Shown here piece by piece: positions 1 through 10,958 of a DNA stretch of 64,000 bases. Each line of letters begins with the position of its first letter. Positions within the stretch are counted from its first letter, which is position 1. Under the pieces are notes generated by a model. That model was given only the letters and a program-made list of their open reading frames with translations, searched no databases and had not been told where the DNA came from. This stretch comes from Lucinisca nassula (taxonomy: Eukaryota; Mollusca; Bivalvia; Lucinida; Lucinidae). The stretch covers positions 17,625,003-17,689,002 of the forward strand of contig OY757017.1 of the NCBI GenBank assembly GCA_963580285.1. Reading direction: 5' to 3'. Position numbers and translations under genes: made by a program.

Positions 1-20
1 AAATCTAACAAAATAGTCAA

Positions 21-428
21 ATGTGGAAGTAGTTTGAACCACACGGCTTAAGAACGCGGTTTTCAGAAAATTAAGGGCCGTTACTCCTCCGAAGATGATA
101 GGATCAACGTGAAAATTGTGTTAAGCATCCCTTCACCTCACGAGGAATGCATAAGTGTGCAAAGTTTCAGCTCAAACGGTGAAGAAATGTGGAAGTAGTT
201 TGCGTCACGAGGTTTTCAAACGCGTTTTTTTAGAAAATCAAGGGCCGTAACTCTGTCACAGATGATAGAATCAATGTGAAAATTGTGTTAGGCACCCCTT
301 CACCTCACAAGGAAAGCATATGCAAAGTTTCAACTGAATCAGTGAAGAAATGTTGAAGTAGTTTGCATCACAAGGTTAATAGCACATTTTTTAGAAAATA
401 AACGGCCGTAACTCCTTCGCAGGTGATA
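21..428. repeat. Tandem repeat, ~165 bp unit, about 2.5 copies
   Basis: Units start near 21, 187 and 350, each with 'atgt(g/t)gaagtagtttg', and run through 'ggccgtaactcc' and 'ttcacctcac'. Period is 163-166 bp. The last unit is cut off after its 'aggtgatagga' segment. No coding content. Confidence 0.8.
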
Positions 429-941
429 GGATAGTAAATGCAGTGATAGACAGTTAATTACACAGGCTTTCTTTCTTGAGTTATCTTTAATATGTACATG
501 TTCATGTATTAGTGGCGATGACTGTATGGCACACTGTGATACATGTACTTACAAAATGTACCCCAAAAACAATAGCTTCCGAGATGAAGCATACTGATAT
601 ATAATGGGACAGAAAAAGATACTTAAGCATTGCCTTCACTGTTGAAGAAATAACAGCAAGTTTTTATAGATTTACTGTGAGAACTTCCGAGAGGAGGCTA
701 CTGTAAAGTGTGCGCTTATGCATTTCCTGTTCAAAAATAGATTTGCTGTGCGCTTATAGGAGCATGTGCGGTAATTAGGGCGAATACGGTATAAATAAAT
801 GAAATAATGTGTGTGTGGGGGGGGGGGGGGGGGGGTCACAACCTCCTATCTCATGACAGTGTTTTCAATGAGTTCTACATAGTTGTATATAAATCATATG
901 AGTAACAAACACAATGACTTCGCTTCTAACTTGAACCCCAG
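429..941. other. No gene seen; contains a poly-G tract
   Basis: AT-rich sequence without a convincing ORF or RNA. A (GT)n run leads into a 19-base G tract at 817-835. Nothing else is recognised. Confidence 0.5.
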
Positions 942-1258
942 GTGTGTGTGTGTCGCTTTCAACAATTTTTCAGTCATATCACGATGGTGTCTGGTTGCGA
1001 CAGGGAGCTCAATGCTCACTTTTATAGTGCTGCCTCACTGAAGTTTCATATCCCAGACACATTACATGATACCACACCCACTGACATTATCCTAACACTG
1101 GGTCAACCAGTCCTAGCTCTACCCCGTAAATCTGAGTACCAAGCAAGGAGCAGCTAGTACCATTTTTAACGACTTTGGTATGTCGCGGCCCGCAATCGAA
1201 CCCGTGACCTCCCGTTCCCCGGCGGGGTCACTCTACCAACTGAGCTACCAGGGCCGGT
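942..1258 (-). mobile_element. tRNA-derived SINE (SINE-A), near full length
   Basis: On the minus strand the tRNA-like head lies at 1257-1183: 'GGTAGCTCAGTTGGTAGAGT' resembles a Pol III A box and 'GGGTTCGATTGC' a B box. The body runs to a 3' end reading 'TTGTTGAAAGCGACA', then a short (CA)n tail. A second copy in the opposite orientation at 30381-30654 shares body and tail. The tRNA cloverleaf is incomplete in the anticodon arm, so this is a SINE head and not a tRNA gene. Confidence 0.85.
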
Positions 1259-1404
1259 TTGAACCCGCAGGTCCTTCTGTAATAAGGTTGTCTGGCTAAT
1301 GGCTTATATGGGCATATATACATATACCACTCAGTCCCTACAGCTACAATATGTTACAATAAGCATTTTAAGAGGGCATTTAAAAGCCAGAAGGTGCTTA
1401 AACA

Positions 1405-1660
1405 GACACTACTATGGTAGGTCCTGATGGTGTATAGGTGATGGGTTTGATCCTTGGCAGGGCCATTAATTTCAATATCCGAACATGTTTCACAGGCATC
1501 AGTTGAGGAATGAATGCCACTTTTACTGGAAATCCCCTGTGCACGACCCATATCAACGATCTCTACAGTAATCTATTACATGATCACTCTATAGGCATCA
1601 TCCACATTGCTGCAAATCTGGAGTGTATGTAATGAACAGCTGCAGATGCCGCATAACTAG
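1405..1660 (+). mobile_element. Diverged tRNA-derived SINE (SINE-B) fragment
   Basis: A B-box-like 'gggtttgatccttggcag' is followed by a body matching the better-preserved copy at 11455-11790: shared 'tccgaaca', 'ggcatca', 'cccctgtgca' and 'ctggagtgtatgtaat'. The 5' tRNA A-box part is degraded. Confidence 0.6.
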
Positions 1661-1725
1661 AGTGATATACAATCCCCAGGGTATCCTGTCAGGTTCTGGT
1701 GGCATTCTGGGGTTGGGTCAGTTCT

Positions 1726-1778
1726 ATCAGAATCAGAATTGTTACTGGTGACATGTCAAATGATACTATTCATTAAGC
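1726..1778 (-). mobile_element. LINE 3' end fragment
   Basis: Reverse complement reads '..acatgtcaccagtaacaattctgattctg..', the same 3' terminus that follows the LINE coding fragment at 31240-31575 and recurs at 11320-11371. Only the tail is present. Confidence 0.55.
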
Positions 1779-2337
1779 AGGATATGTTGACAACCACCAT
1801 AAGTATTGTTGAAAGAAAGTTTTAATCTGCATAACAGAGGTGGTGCTGTTAGCATACTATGCACTGCTACCCAATCCCACATTGGATAACTCAGAGCTTG
1901 TCATATGGTAATTTTAGCAACAGTGCATGTGCCCAACAAACCATAACTTGTATAGTCCCGAACAGTCCAGGAACCAAAATGTTAATATTTGGTAAATGTA
2001 TAGCGAAAGAGCAAAAAAGTTTTGTTTCTTTGATTTGAGGTTCTAAATCCCCTTCAACACTGAATACATGTAGGTCATTTTGGATTTTGTGGGACTTTTA
2101 CCCGACATTGAGATAATACGACAGCTCCTCTCGCCCAATCAGCCAATGAAACCAACAGAGTTTCAATGCAAAGTTGTAAGTACACTGCAGATTCATGTCA
2201 ATATACCTGTGCGAACACGGGGACAAATGATTTTACACCTGTTGGAACTCCAATGAAACATTGGGATACCCCTTGATTGGTATGTACATTATACAGCTGC
2301 AATTGTAATTTTAAAGGTTACCTGCACAACCCTGCTG
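1779..2337. other. No feature recognised
   Basis: About 560 bp of AT-rich sequence. A short stretch at 2030-2140 resembles part of SINE-C ('gatttgaggttctaaatccccttcaacactg...ggacttttacccgacattgag') but is strongly degraded. No supported gene. Confidence 0.45.
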
Positions 2338-2610
2338 TCTAGTTGTTTAGGCTGGTCGCGTTTCCAAGCAAGACCCGTGCTATATCCAACTGTAAGCCAT
2401 TGCAACAGCACAAGGTACACATTGTGTGTCCCCTGAGTGCATCTTATTTACCATACGCGGAATTCAATCTTATACCTTATAATGCTGAGGAATTGTGTGA
2501 TTACCCTTCTTCCACAAGTTTGGTGCGTATCCACGCCGGTAGTCACAAATGTTTATCTTTTTCATCATCGCCCCATCAACACGAGGTTGTGCAGGTTAAA
2601 ACTAGAGCTG
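2338..2610 (+). repeat. Direct repeat R1, copy 1 (head)
   Basis: This ~270 bp segment beginning 'ctagttgtttaggctggtcg' recurs almost unchanged at 6376-6626. In copy 1 the head is followed by the long array at 2822-4140 and then by a tail ('ggtgtactccatgatct', ~4200). In copy 2 head and tail are nearly adjacent. Open frames here are not matched by any protein I recognise. Confidence 0.75.
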
Positions 2611-2821
2611 TCAGAGGATCTGACTATAGCCCCGCTTCAGCGCTGTCAGAGAAGAAAGTTATTTAAGCTGCAGAGAAAACAGTTATGAACAAGAAATAAC
2701 TGTTGAAAATTTTACATTATCTGGAAAAACTCTAAGAGTTGTGAGCCCTTGTCCCTCATTTCAATGAGCATGATACATTACCAGAATGTCCATGTTTATA
2801 CTAAATTTCATCTTCCATTTT

Positions 2822-4140
2822 TCAATGTTCAAAGGGTAATAACTCCTAAAGTAGGCAAATCAGAGTCAGGGTTCCTGCGCTCTGCACATTGTCTCATGGT
2901 GCTTTACACTTGTGTGAAGTGTCATGTAAATATCTCAAATGGTTTGTGAGTTATGGAGCCGACACAGTCAAAATTGCCTTTTTAAATGTTCAAAGGGCAA
3001 TAACTCCTAAAGTAGGCAAACCAGAGTTATGGTTCCTGCACTCTGCACATCATCTCAAGGTGCTTTTCATTTATTTGAAGTTTCATGAAAATATCAGAAA
3101 CGGTTATGGAGCGGACATAGTTAAAATTGCCATTTTTTAATATTCAAAAGCCTATAACTGAAAAAGTAGACAATCCAGAGTTTGGGTTCCTGCGCTCTGC
3201 ACACGTAATATGGTGCTTTACATTTGTGTGAAGTTTCATAAAATTATCTCAAACGGTTTTTGAGTTATCGAGCAAAGACGGCTAAAATTGATATTTTTCA
3301 ATATTCAAAGGGAAATAACTCAAAAATTAGGCAATCCAGAGTTATGGTTCCTGCACTCTGCACACCATCTCATGGTGTTTAATGTTTGTGTGAAGTTTCA
3401 TGAAAATATGTGAATGGGTTTTAAAGTTATGGAGCGGACACGAAAATTGTTAACAGACACAGACAGACACACAGACAGACACACAGAAAATACGAAAACC
3501 AGAGTTATGGTTCTTGCGCTCTGCACATTGTCTCATAGTGCTTAACATTTGTGTGAAGTTTCATGAAATTATCTCAAACGGTTTTCGAGTTATGAAGCGG
3601 ACACTGTTAAAATTGCCATTTTTCAATGTTCAAAGGGCAATAACTCCAAAAATAAGCAATGCAAAGTTATGGTTCCTGCGCTCTGCACATCGTCTCATAG
3701 TGCTTAACATTTGTGTGAAGTTTCCTAAAAATATCTCAAACGGTTTTCGAGTTACATGTATGAAGCGGACACAATTAAAATTGCCATTTTTCAATGTTCA
3801 AAGGGCAATAACTCCAAAAGTAGGCAATCCACAGTTATAATTCCTTCGCTCTGCACATTGTCTTATTGTGTTTAACATTTGTGTGAAGTTTCATGAAAAT
3901 ATGTTAAGCAGATACAAAGTTATGGAGCCAACACAAATTAACGGAATCACGGAATTACGGAAAATGTTCAAAGGGCAATAACTCCAAAAGTAGGCAATCC
4001 ACAGTTACAATTCCTTCACTCTGCACATTGTCTTATGGTGTTTAACATTTGTGTGAAGTTTCATGAAAATATGTTAAGCAGATACAAAGTTATGGAGCCA
4101 ACACAAATTAACGGAATCACGGAATTACGGAATGACAGAA
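2822..4140. repeat. Tandem array, 157-172 bp unit, ~8 copies
   Basis: Units begin near 2822, 2983, 3140, 3300, 3485, 3626, 3798 and 3965 with 'tcaatgttcaaagggcaata'. They continue through 'ctctgcacatcatctca', 'tgtgtgaagtttcatgaaaa' and 'gttatggagcggacac'. The last two units are nearly identical, suggesting recent duplication. A (GACA)n-like stretch at 3450-3488 interrupts the array. ORFs across it are repeats of the unit and not genes. Confidence 0.9.
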
Positions 4141-4158
4141 GGACATGGCAAATCCAAT

Positions 4159-4188
4159 ATAGCCCCACTTTTTCAAAGCGGGGCTATA
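4159..4188. repeat. Short inverted repeat at array end
   Basis: 'tatagccccactt' pairs with 'gcggggctata' around a short loop. It closes the tandem array and probably marks an end of the element carrying it. Confidence 0.6.
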
Positions 4189-4231
4189 ATAAAAATAACG
4201 AAAGGTGTACTCCATGATCTTGGGTGTTCAT

Positions 4232-4879
4232 TTAACCCTTTCCCCACTCAGATATAATTATATATGAGTTTTACGTGTCTGCACCCCCCCCCCCCCCCCA
4301 TTTTAAGCCACAGAAGCACCTAAAATCTGCATTTCTACCCCTGGATAGTTATGTTTTGCTTTAGGATTTGTGGGGCAAAAAAGTGACCTGTTTTTTCGCG
4401 CGCCTCCCCACTAAAAATATTCTTGGGCGGGGGGGTTGAAGGGGGGCTAGGCCCCCTCACATCCCGAAAATTTTTTGGGTGTATGGCCCAACCGGCCCCT
4501 AAAATTTATATCTGAGGGTATCTGGGGTCAAAAATGCCTGAAAATTTATGCTGATAAAACATGCTGCAAACAGTGAAAATGGCCAGTGCCAAACACCTTA
4601 ACTGTTGCCTTGACAGCTTTGTGAAGATGAAAATGTGGTCAAAAATTCATGTGAAAACACACTTTTTGCCAACTTTGAGATGCCCCTTCTTTACCATGAC
4701 AACAATGATCGAGTCATGAAAGGTTGCATTTGAAACGCCACTGCCCAATGAACATTCATACTGAGTTTGGTGTAAAACAAACCATCCATTATGAAACAAT
4801 GGCTAGTTGAAGTTGCTGTCAGGTGCAGCTCTGTGAAAATCAGCGAAATTCACTAAATCCCTGAGTGGTAAAGGGTTAA
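4232..4879. mobile_element. TTAA-flanked nonautonomous element (M1), copy 1
   Basis: Starts TTAA-CCCTTTCCCCACTCAG and ends CTGAGTGGTAAAGGG-TTAA, giving near-perfect ~15 bp inverted termini directly inside TTAA. A TTAA target duplication with terminal CCC/GGG is typical of piggyBac-like elements; Kolobok also uses TTAA. There is no transposase ORF, so it is a MITE. It is 648 bp including both TTAAs and carries a C tract at 4284-4299. Confidence 0.8.
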
Positions 4880-4996
4880 TGAAGAAAATCCAAACTGACC
4901 AAAATAATATTTTTTCATCATTTTATTGCAAGAAACAATATTTCAGCTATAATTAATGCATTTTAGACTAAAATTCAGTATGTTCCCAGATTTCAG

Positions 4997-5623
4997 TTAA
5001 CCCTTTCCCACTCAGATACGTGCTTTTACGTGTCTGCACCCCCCCCCATTTTAAGCCCCAGAAGCACCTAAAATCTGCATTTCTACCCCTGGATAGTTAT
5101 GTTTTGCTTTAGGATTTATGGGGCAAAAAAGTGACCTGTTTTTTCGCGCGCCTCCCCACTAAAAATATTCTTGGGGGGATTAAAGTGGGGCTAGGCCCCC
5201 TCACATCCCGAAAAATTTTAGGGTGTATGGCCCAACCGGCCCCTAAAATTTATATCTGAGGGTATCTGGGGTCAAAAATGCCTGAAAATTTATGCTGATA
5301 AAACATGCTGCAAACAGTGAAAATGGCCAGTGCCAAACACCTTAACTGTTGCCTTGACAGCTGTGTGAAGATGAAAATGTGGTCAAAAATTCATGTGAAA
5401 ACACACTTTTTGCCAACTTTGAGATGCCCCCTCTTTACCATGACAACAATGATCGAGTCATGAAAGGTTGCATTTGAAACGCCACTGCCCAAATAAGATT
5501 CATACTGAGTTTGGTGTAAAACAAACCATCCATTATGAAACAATGGCTAGTTGAAGTTGCTGTCAGGTGCAACTCTGTGAAAATCAGCGAAATTCACTAA
5601 ATCCCTGAGTGGTAAAGGGTTAA
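4997..5623. mobile_element. TTAA-flanked element (M1), copy 2
   Basis: Same inverted termini as the copy at 4232, again bounded by TTAA on both sides. It is separated from copy 1 by 117 bp (4880-4996), and the same 117 bp recurs after this copy. The duplicated unit is therefore element plus spacer, not element alone. Confidence 0.8.
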
Positions 5624-5740
5624 TGAAGAAAATCCCAACTGACCAAAATAATGTTTTTTCATCATTTTATTGCATGAAACAATATTTCAGCTATAATTAA
5701 TGCATTTTAGACTAAAATTCAGTATGTTCCCAGATTTCAG

Positions 5741-6368
5741 TTAACCCTTTCCCACTCAGATACGTGTTTTTACGTGTCTGCACCCCACTCCCATTTTAAG
5801 CACCAGAAGCACCTAAAATCTGCATTTCTATCCCTGGATAGTTATGTTTTGCTTTAGGATTTGTGGGGCAAAAAAGTGACCTGTTTTTTCGCGCGCCTCC
5901 CCACTAAAAATATTCTTGGGGGAATTGAAGGGGGGCTATGCCCCCTCGAATCCCGAAAAATTTTTGGGTGTATGGCCCAACCGGCCCCTAAAATTTATAT
6001 CTGAGGGTATCTGGGGTCAAAAATGCCTGAAAATTTATGCTGATAAAACATGCTGCAAACAGTGAAAATGGCCAGTGCCAAACACCTTAACTGTTGCCTT
6101 GACAGCTGTGTGAAGATGAAAATGTGGTCAAAAATTCATGTGAAAACACGCTTTTTGCCAACTTTGAGATGTCCCCTCTTTACCATGACAACAATGATCG
6201 AGTCATGAAAGGTTGCATTTGAAACGCCACTGCCCAATGAACATTCATACTGAGTTTGGTGTAAAACAAACCATCCATTATGAAACAATGGCTAGTTGAA
6301 GTTGCTGTCAGGTGCAGCTCTGTGAAAATCAGCGAAATTCACTAAATCCCTGAGTGGTAAAGGGTTAT
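5741..6368. mobile_element. TTAA-flanked element (M1), copy 3
   Basis: Third head-to-tail copy. The left end has TTAA; the right end reads AAAGGG-TTAT, so the last TTAA has mutated or the junction was remade. Direct repeat R1 copy 2 starts 8 bp further on. Confidence 0.78.
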
Positions 6369-6375
6369 GTGGCTG

Positions 6376-6675
6376 TCTAGTTGTTTAGGCTGGTCGCGTT
6401 TCCAAGCAAGACCCGTGCTATATCCAACTGTAAGCCATTGCAACAGCACAAGGTACACACTGTGTGTCCCCCGAGTGCATCTTATTTAACGTAAGCGGAA
6501 TTCAATCTTATACCTTATAATGCTGAGGAATTGTGTGATTTGCCTTCTTCCACAAGTTCGGAGCGTATCCACGCCGGTAGTCACAAATGTTTATCTTTTT
6601 CCTCATCGCCCGATCAACGCGGGTTAAAAAGATAACGGAAGGTGTACTCCATGATCTGGGGTGTTCATTTAAGAA
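6376..6675 (+). repeat. Direct repeat R1, copy 2 (array missing)
   Basis: The head (6376-6626) matches 2338-2610, and the tail 'ggaaggtgtactccatgatct' matches ~4199-4233. The tandem array between them is absent. The copies bracket the array and the three TTAA elements, so this looks like an older tandem duplication with an internal deletion. Confidence 0.7.
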
Positions 6676-6928
6676 TATTTACATTTCCAGTGTAAAGTCT
6701 AATGTAGGCCTATAGAAAAACAATTGCGTTCATACTTCCATGAACACATCGAATCACATGATTTTTAGTGACGTCATTCTAAACCATTGTTCTCTACAGG
6801 TGTTGATGACGTCAACGCTGCTCCGCTCTTTGTAGAAAAACAGCGTGTAAATGTTTTTTAGCTTTAAACTTTTGCCCTACAAGCATTTTTTCGCTCAGTG
6901 ATGAGGGGAAAATAATGGAAATATAAAA
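6676..6928. other. Non-coding; fragment of a fold-back repeat
   Basis: 'gcgttcatacttccatgaac' near 6727 matches one arm of the fold-back element at 9443-9578. No gene seen. Confidence 0.45.
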
Positions 6929-7535
6929 ACAAGAGGCTCAATGAGCCTAAACCGCTCACCTGAGGAACTTAAGTTTTAACAATTCACAGACTTGACTACT
7001 AAATCTGCTTATAGAATCCAGCCCATTGACCCTTACCAGATATAAGTCATCATTTTTGCATTGCATTCCAAGTTTGAGACTTCTAGCTTCTATAGTTCCT
7101 GAGAAATCTTTGACGAAAATTTAACATTGGTCAAAATGGAGAGAAAGAAGAATGAAAGAACAGATGAACAAATAAGCTGAGAAAGCCCAATGTCTCTTAC
7201 ACAAAATAAGTCATCATTATTCTATTGAATACCAAATTTGATGTTTCTAGCTTTTATAGTTCCTGAGAAATCTATGATTAAAAATTTAACATTGGTCTAT
7301 TATCTCTATATGGAGAGAAAGAAGAATGAAGGAACAAATGAACCAGACTAGCTCCAAAACCTAATGCAGCCTTTCCCCTTGCCCAATGGTGCTACACATA
7401 AAATTTAAACAAGATTGGTCGACTGCCTTCTGAGATATGCTTCATTGAAAGTGTGGAGGACGGATGACAGACGACGGACTCTGGGCCTTGGTATACTATC
7501 AGCTCACTGGAGCCTTTGGCTCAGGTGAGCTAAAA
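6929..7535 (+). mobile_element. Nonautonomous element with GCTCACCTGAG-type ends
   Basis: The left end 'gaggctcaatgagcctaaaccgctcacctgag' and right end 'gagcctttggctcaggtgag' are imperfect inverted repeats. Two internal ~165 bp modules carry 'atttgatgtttctagctttt'. The last ~95 bp ('gaaagtgtggaggacgg' to 'ctcaggtgagctaaaa') is shared with repeats ending at 9440 and 51877. No ORF of note. Confidence 0.65.
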
Positions 7536-7539
7536 ATTC

Positions 7540-9440
7540 AAGTCGCTATTTCTGTCACAACATTTTCCCTACGTTTAGTCTATGGGCAAATTTTTTTGTC
7601 TCTCAAGGTCACGTAACTCCGAGGTCAATATTCCGATTCGGCCCAAAATCGAACTTAACCGAGATTTTATGTCTGTCCTCGTTACCTGCAAGTTTGAAGC
7701 TGATATGAATAAAAATAAAGTTGCTATCGTGGTCACAACGTATTTTTTTATGCTCAAGGGCAGGTAACTCCAAGGCAAATATTCCGATTCGGCCCAAAAT
7801 CGAACTTAACCGAGATTTTATGTCTGTCCTCGTTACCTGCAAGTTTGAAGCTGATCTTAAAAAAATTCAAGTCGCTATCGTAGTCGCAACATTTTCCCTA
7901 ATTAAGTCTATGGGCAAATTTTTTGTCGCTCAAGGTCACGTAACTCCGAGGTCAATATTCCGATTCGGCCCAAAATTGAACTTAACCGAAATTTTATGCC
8001 TGTCCTCGTAACCTGCAAGTTTGAAGCTGATATGAATAAAAATAAAGTTGCTATCGTGGTCACAACGTATTTTTTTATGCTCAAGGGCAGGTAACTCCAA
8101 GGCAAATAATCCAATTCGGCCCAAAATCGAACTTAACCGAGATTTTATGACTGTCCTCGTTACCTGCAAGTTTGAAGCTGATCTGAAAAAAATTCAAGTC
8201 GCTATCGTAGTCACAACATTTTCCCTATGTAAAGTCTATGGGCAAATTTTTTGTCGCTCAAGGTCATGTAACTCCGAGGTCAATATTCCGATTCGAACTT
8301 AACTGAGATTTTATGCCGGTCCACGTTACCTGCAAGTTTGAAGCTGATCTGAATAAAAATAAAGTTGCTATCGTGGTCACAACATATTTTTTTTATGCTC
8401 AAGGGCAGGTAACTCCAAGGCAAATAATCCGATTCGGCCCAAAATCGAACTTGACCGAGATTTTATGCCTGTACTGGTTATCTGCAAGAATGAAGTCGAT
8501 CAGAAAAAAATTGACGGAGCTAGAGTGATGATAAGCTTTTTCCTATGTGAAGTCTAAGGGAGCTAGATGTTGCCATGGCAACCAGAGTTCCACTCAGATC
8601 TGCCTGAAAACCTAATGAAGCCTTTCCACTTGCCCAATAATGCGACACATGAAATTTGATCAAAGTTGGCCAAGTAGTCTTTAAGATATACATTTTTGAA
8701 ATTCCCATTAACCCTAATGCAAAAACACACAAGGGCAGGTAACTCCTAAGTGAATGATCCGATTCTGCCAGTTATCGAACTTGACCGAGATTTCATGGCT
8801 GTGCTGGTTATCTGCAAGATTAAAGCCAATCTGAAAATAATTGAAGCAGCTACGGTGATGACAACATTCTCCCCATGTTAAGTCAATAGGCAATTTTTTC
8901 AACGCTCAAGGGCACGTAACTCCTGAGTGAATAATCCGATTCAGCCCAAAATCGAACTTGATCGAGATTTCATGCCTGTCCTCGTTATCTGCAAGAATGA
9001 AGTCGATCAGAAAAAAATTGACGGAGCTAGAGTGATGACAAGCTTTTTCCTATGTTAAGAACGCTCAAGGGCACGTAACTCCTGCGTGAATAATCCGATT
9101 CAGCCCAAAATCGAACTTGATCGAGATTTCAGGCCTGTCCTCGTTATCTGCAAGAATGAAGTCGATCAGAAAAAAATTGACGGAGCTAGAGTGATGACAA
9201 GCTTTTTCCTATGTTAAGCCTATGGGAGCTCTTTGTTGCTGTGGCAACCAGAGTTCTCGTCCGATCTGCACGAAAACCTAATACAGCCTTTCCCCCTACC
9301 TGATGATGGTTCATAGGAAATTTGATCAAGGCCGGCCCACTGGTTCCAGAGATATACTTCGTTGAAAGTGTGGACGACGGACGACGGCTCGTGGTATACT
9401 AATACCTCACATGAGCCTTCGGCTCAGGTGAGCTAAAAAG
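7540..9440 (+). repeat. Tandem array, ~165 bp unit with ~328 bp higher-order period
   Basis: Units contain 'gtaactccgaggtcaatatt', 'gattcggcccaaaatcgaac', 'ctgtcctcgttacctgcaag' and 'gctatcgtggtcacaac'. Early units alternate in type, giving a ~328 bp higher-order period (compare 7606 with 7936, 7764 with 8093). Units drift and lengthen after ~8500. The array ends with the same 'ggctcaggtgagctaaaa' module as 7535. ORFs here appear on both strands in register with the repeat and are not genes. Confidence 0.85.
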
Positions 9441-9442
9441 CT

Positions 9443-9578
9443 TTATTTTTCTGCTTTTCATGAAAGTATGAACAACAGTGGGTCGCTAGCAAAGTTTACA
9501 TGAACCTCTTCGGGGTTCATTTACTTTGCAGGACCCACTGCGTTCATACTTCCATGAACTGCAGAAAAATAAATTGCA
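9443..9578. mobile_element. Fold-back (palindromic) MITE
   Basis: Almost the whole segment folds on itself: 'tttatttttctgc...tcatgaaagtatgaac...cagtgggtc' pairs with 'gacccactgcgttcatacttccatgaactgcagaaaaataaa'. The centre is near 9509-9520. Related arm sequence occurs near 6727. Confidence 0.75.
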
Positions 9579-9832
9579 TTTCTTAATTTAACCCCCCCCC
9601 CCCCCCCCCAACACAGAGTTGCATGCAATGGTTAAAAAAATTGCAGCAGTTGTATTGCATTTAGGTCAATTTTAGCCAGTCAGTGCTTTCATTCTTTCTT
9701 CCAATACGTCTTAACCCCTGGATCTGGCAAACCAAGTGTTGAAAGGTGTAGGAGTTGATTAAATGGGTTTATAAGCACAGTGTGCAAAGAGAAGGTTAGT
9801 ATATTTAAAAGCTAAAAACAGAAATGGGTCTT
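9579..9832. other. No gene; C tract
   Basis: Contains an 18-base C tract at 9592-9609; otherwise unremarkable AT-rich sequence. Confidence 0.4.
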
Positions 9833-9894
9833 TTAACCCATATTGTATCGGAAACCCTAAAACGGGTAGTTGCCAAACAATATTATACAGCCTG

Positions 9895-10049
9895 CAGGGA
9901 TACAGACTAACAGGCGCCCAGTCGCCCAAGACGCCTAAGTTTTGGCCTGGGCGCCTAAGTTTCAAATAAAAATGCCTATTAACTTACTGTAAAATTTGGA
10001 TTTTAGGCAATCTGGGCGCCTAAAGCAAAATGCTTAGTCTGTATCCCTG
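9895..10049. mobile_element. 155-bp MITE with CAGGGATACAGACTAA termini
   Basis: Perfect 16-bp inverted termini, CAGGGATACAGACTAA and TTAGTCTGTATCCCTG, flanked by a 6-bp direct repeat AGCCTG (9889-9894 and 10050-10055). An inner 'ctgggcgcctaa' motif is also inverted. CAGGG ends resemble some hAT elements, but hAT normally makes 8-bp duplications, so the superfamily is open. Confidence 0.8.
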
Positions 10050-10099
10050 AGCCTGTCAGGCCTAGGTCAGATGCCGCAGAACACAGTGTCTCATCAGGG

Positions 10100-10387
10100 C
10101 CCCATCCATCGGGGCTTGAAGTAGATGGGCTGTATGATGCTTCCACGCAGAGCTGAAACCGACCCGAATACAAGTACTGGTAAACCGCTTAGAGAATCTA
10201 AGCCTGCCCAGGCAAAGTGGTGAGAGCCCATGCTTATAAACTCTATTGGTTTCATTGGGCTGCAGATATCATAACCATCTCAATGTCGGGTAAAAGTCCC
10301 ACAAAATTGGAAGCAATGTCTCCAAAATGACCTTTACAGTGTTGATGGGGACTTTAAATAAACCTCAAATCAAACAAACAAAAAAAC
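10100..10387 (-). mobile_element. SINE-C copy 1
   Basis: Family consensus by eye, in RNA sense: 5' 'gcccccgcccatcggggctt', then 'gcatgatgcttccacgcaga', 'gtactggtaaaccgcttaga', 'gggcgacagggcttgagatg', 'gggtaaaagtcccacaaaat', 'ccaaaatgacctttacagtg', and 3' 'cgttaaacctcaaatcaaac' with a (CAAA)n tail. This copy reads that way along the given strand; the minus label follows the convention used for the other copies of this orientation. It is flanked by CTC(A/G)TCAGGG (10090-10099, 10387-10396), and sits inside M2a. Confidence 0.85.
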
Positions 10388-10556
10388 TCGTCAGGGCCTA
10401 CATTGTTTGCAAACCATTCAGGCAGTTCCAAATAGATTTTTAAGAAAACACCTGATACCCCTAAACTTTGAAATAGACTCGTGCTATATATAAGGAGGAA
10501 GATTCCATTCGGTACAAAATGTGTTGACTTGGCGGTTAAACTCCATTGCAAACAAA

Positions 10557-10647
10557 AGGGGCTTGAAGAAATATATGGGCTGCATGATGCTTCCACGCAG
10601 ACCTGAATCCGGCCCACACACTAGTACTGGTAAACCCCTTAGAGGAT
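10557..10647 (-). mobile_element. SINE-C fragment (5' part)
   Basis: Holds only the head, 'ggggcttgaagaaatatatgggctg' to 'gtactggtaaac', and is cut off at the next, oppositely oriented SINE-C. Confidence 0.75.
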
Positions 10648-10648
10648 C

Positions 10649-10955
10649 TTGGTTGGTTGATTTGAGGTTTAACGTCCCTGTCAACACTGTAAAGGTCATT
10701 TTGGAGACGTTACTTCCAATTTTGTGTGACTTTTACCCAACATTGAGATGAAATGACATCTCAAGCCCTGTCGCCCAATGAAACAAACAGGGTTTAATAA
10801 ATTAATAGCATGGACAGTCCGCCTCGCAACGCGGTTCCTGGACAGGCTTAGATCCTCTAAGCGGTTTACCAGTGCTAGTGTGAGGGCCGGACTCAGCTCT
10901 GCGTGGAAGCATCATGCAGCCCATATATTTCTTCAAGCCCTTATGGGCGGGGGCG
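10649..10955 (+). mobile_element. SINE-C copy 3 (opposite orientation)
   Basis: Reads 'gatttgaggtttaacgtcc' to 'aagcccttatgggcggggg', the complement of copy 1. It is head-to-head with fragments on either side, so 10557-11164 is a cluster of three insertions of one family. Confidence 0.85.
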
Positions 10956-10958
10956 ACC

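Larger units (their letters stand above)
9833..10528. mobile_element. TTAA MITE family M2, copy a (carries two nested insertions)
   Basis: Starts TTAACCCATATTG and ends near 'aagattccattcggtacaaaat'. Internal pieces match other M2 copies: 'ggaaaccctaaaacggg', 'ggtcagatgccgc', 'cattgtttgca', 'ctatatataaggagg'. It is split by a short inverted-repeat element (9895-10049) and a SINE-C (10100-10387). Confidence 0.7.

Noticed and set aside
1183..1257. Functional tRNA gene
   Set aside because: Acceptor and T-arm parts are recognisable, but the anticodon arm does not fold and a SINE body follows. The same holds for the heads at 11461 and 58926.
2343..2666. 107-codon ORF as a small gene
   Set aside because: It lies across a repeat (R1) whose second copy at 6376 has different indels and does not keep the frame.
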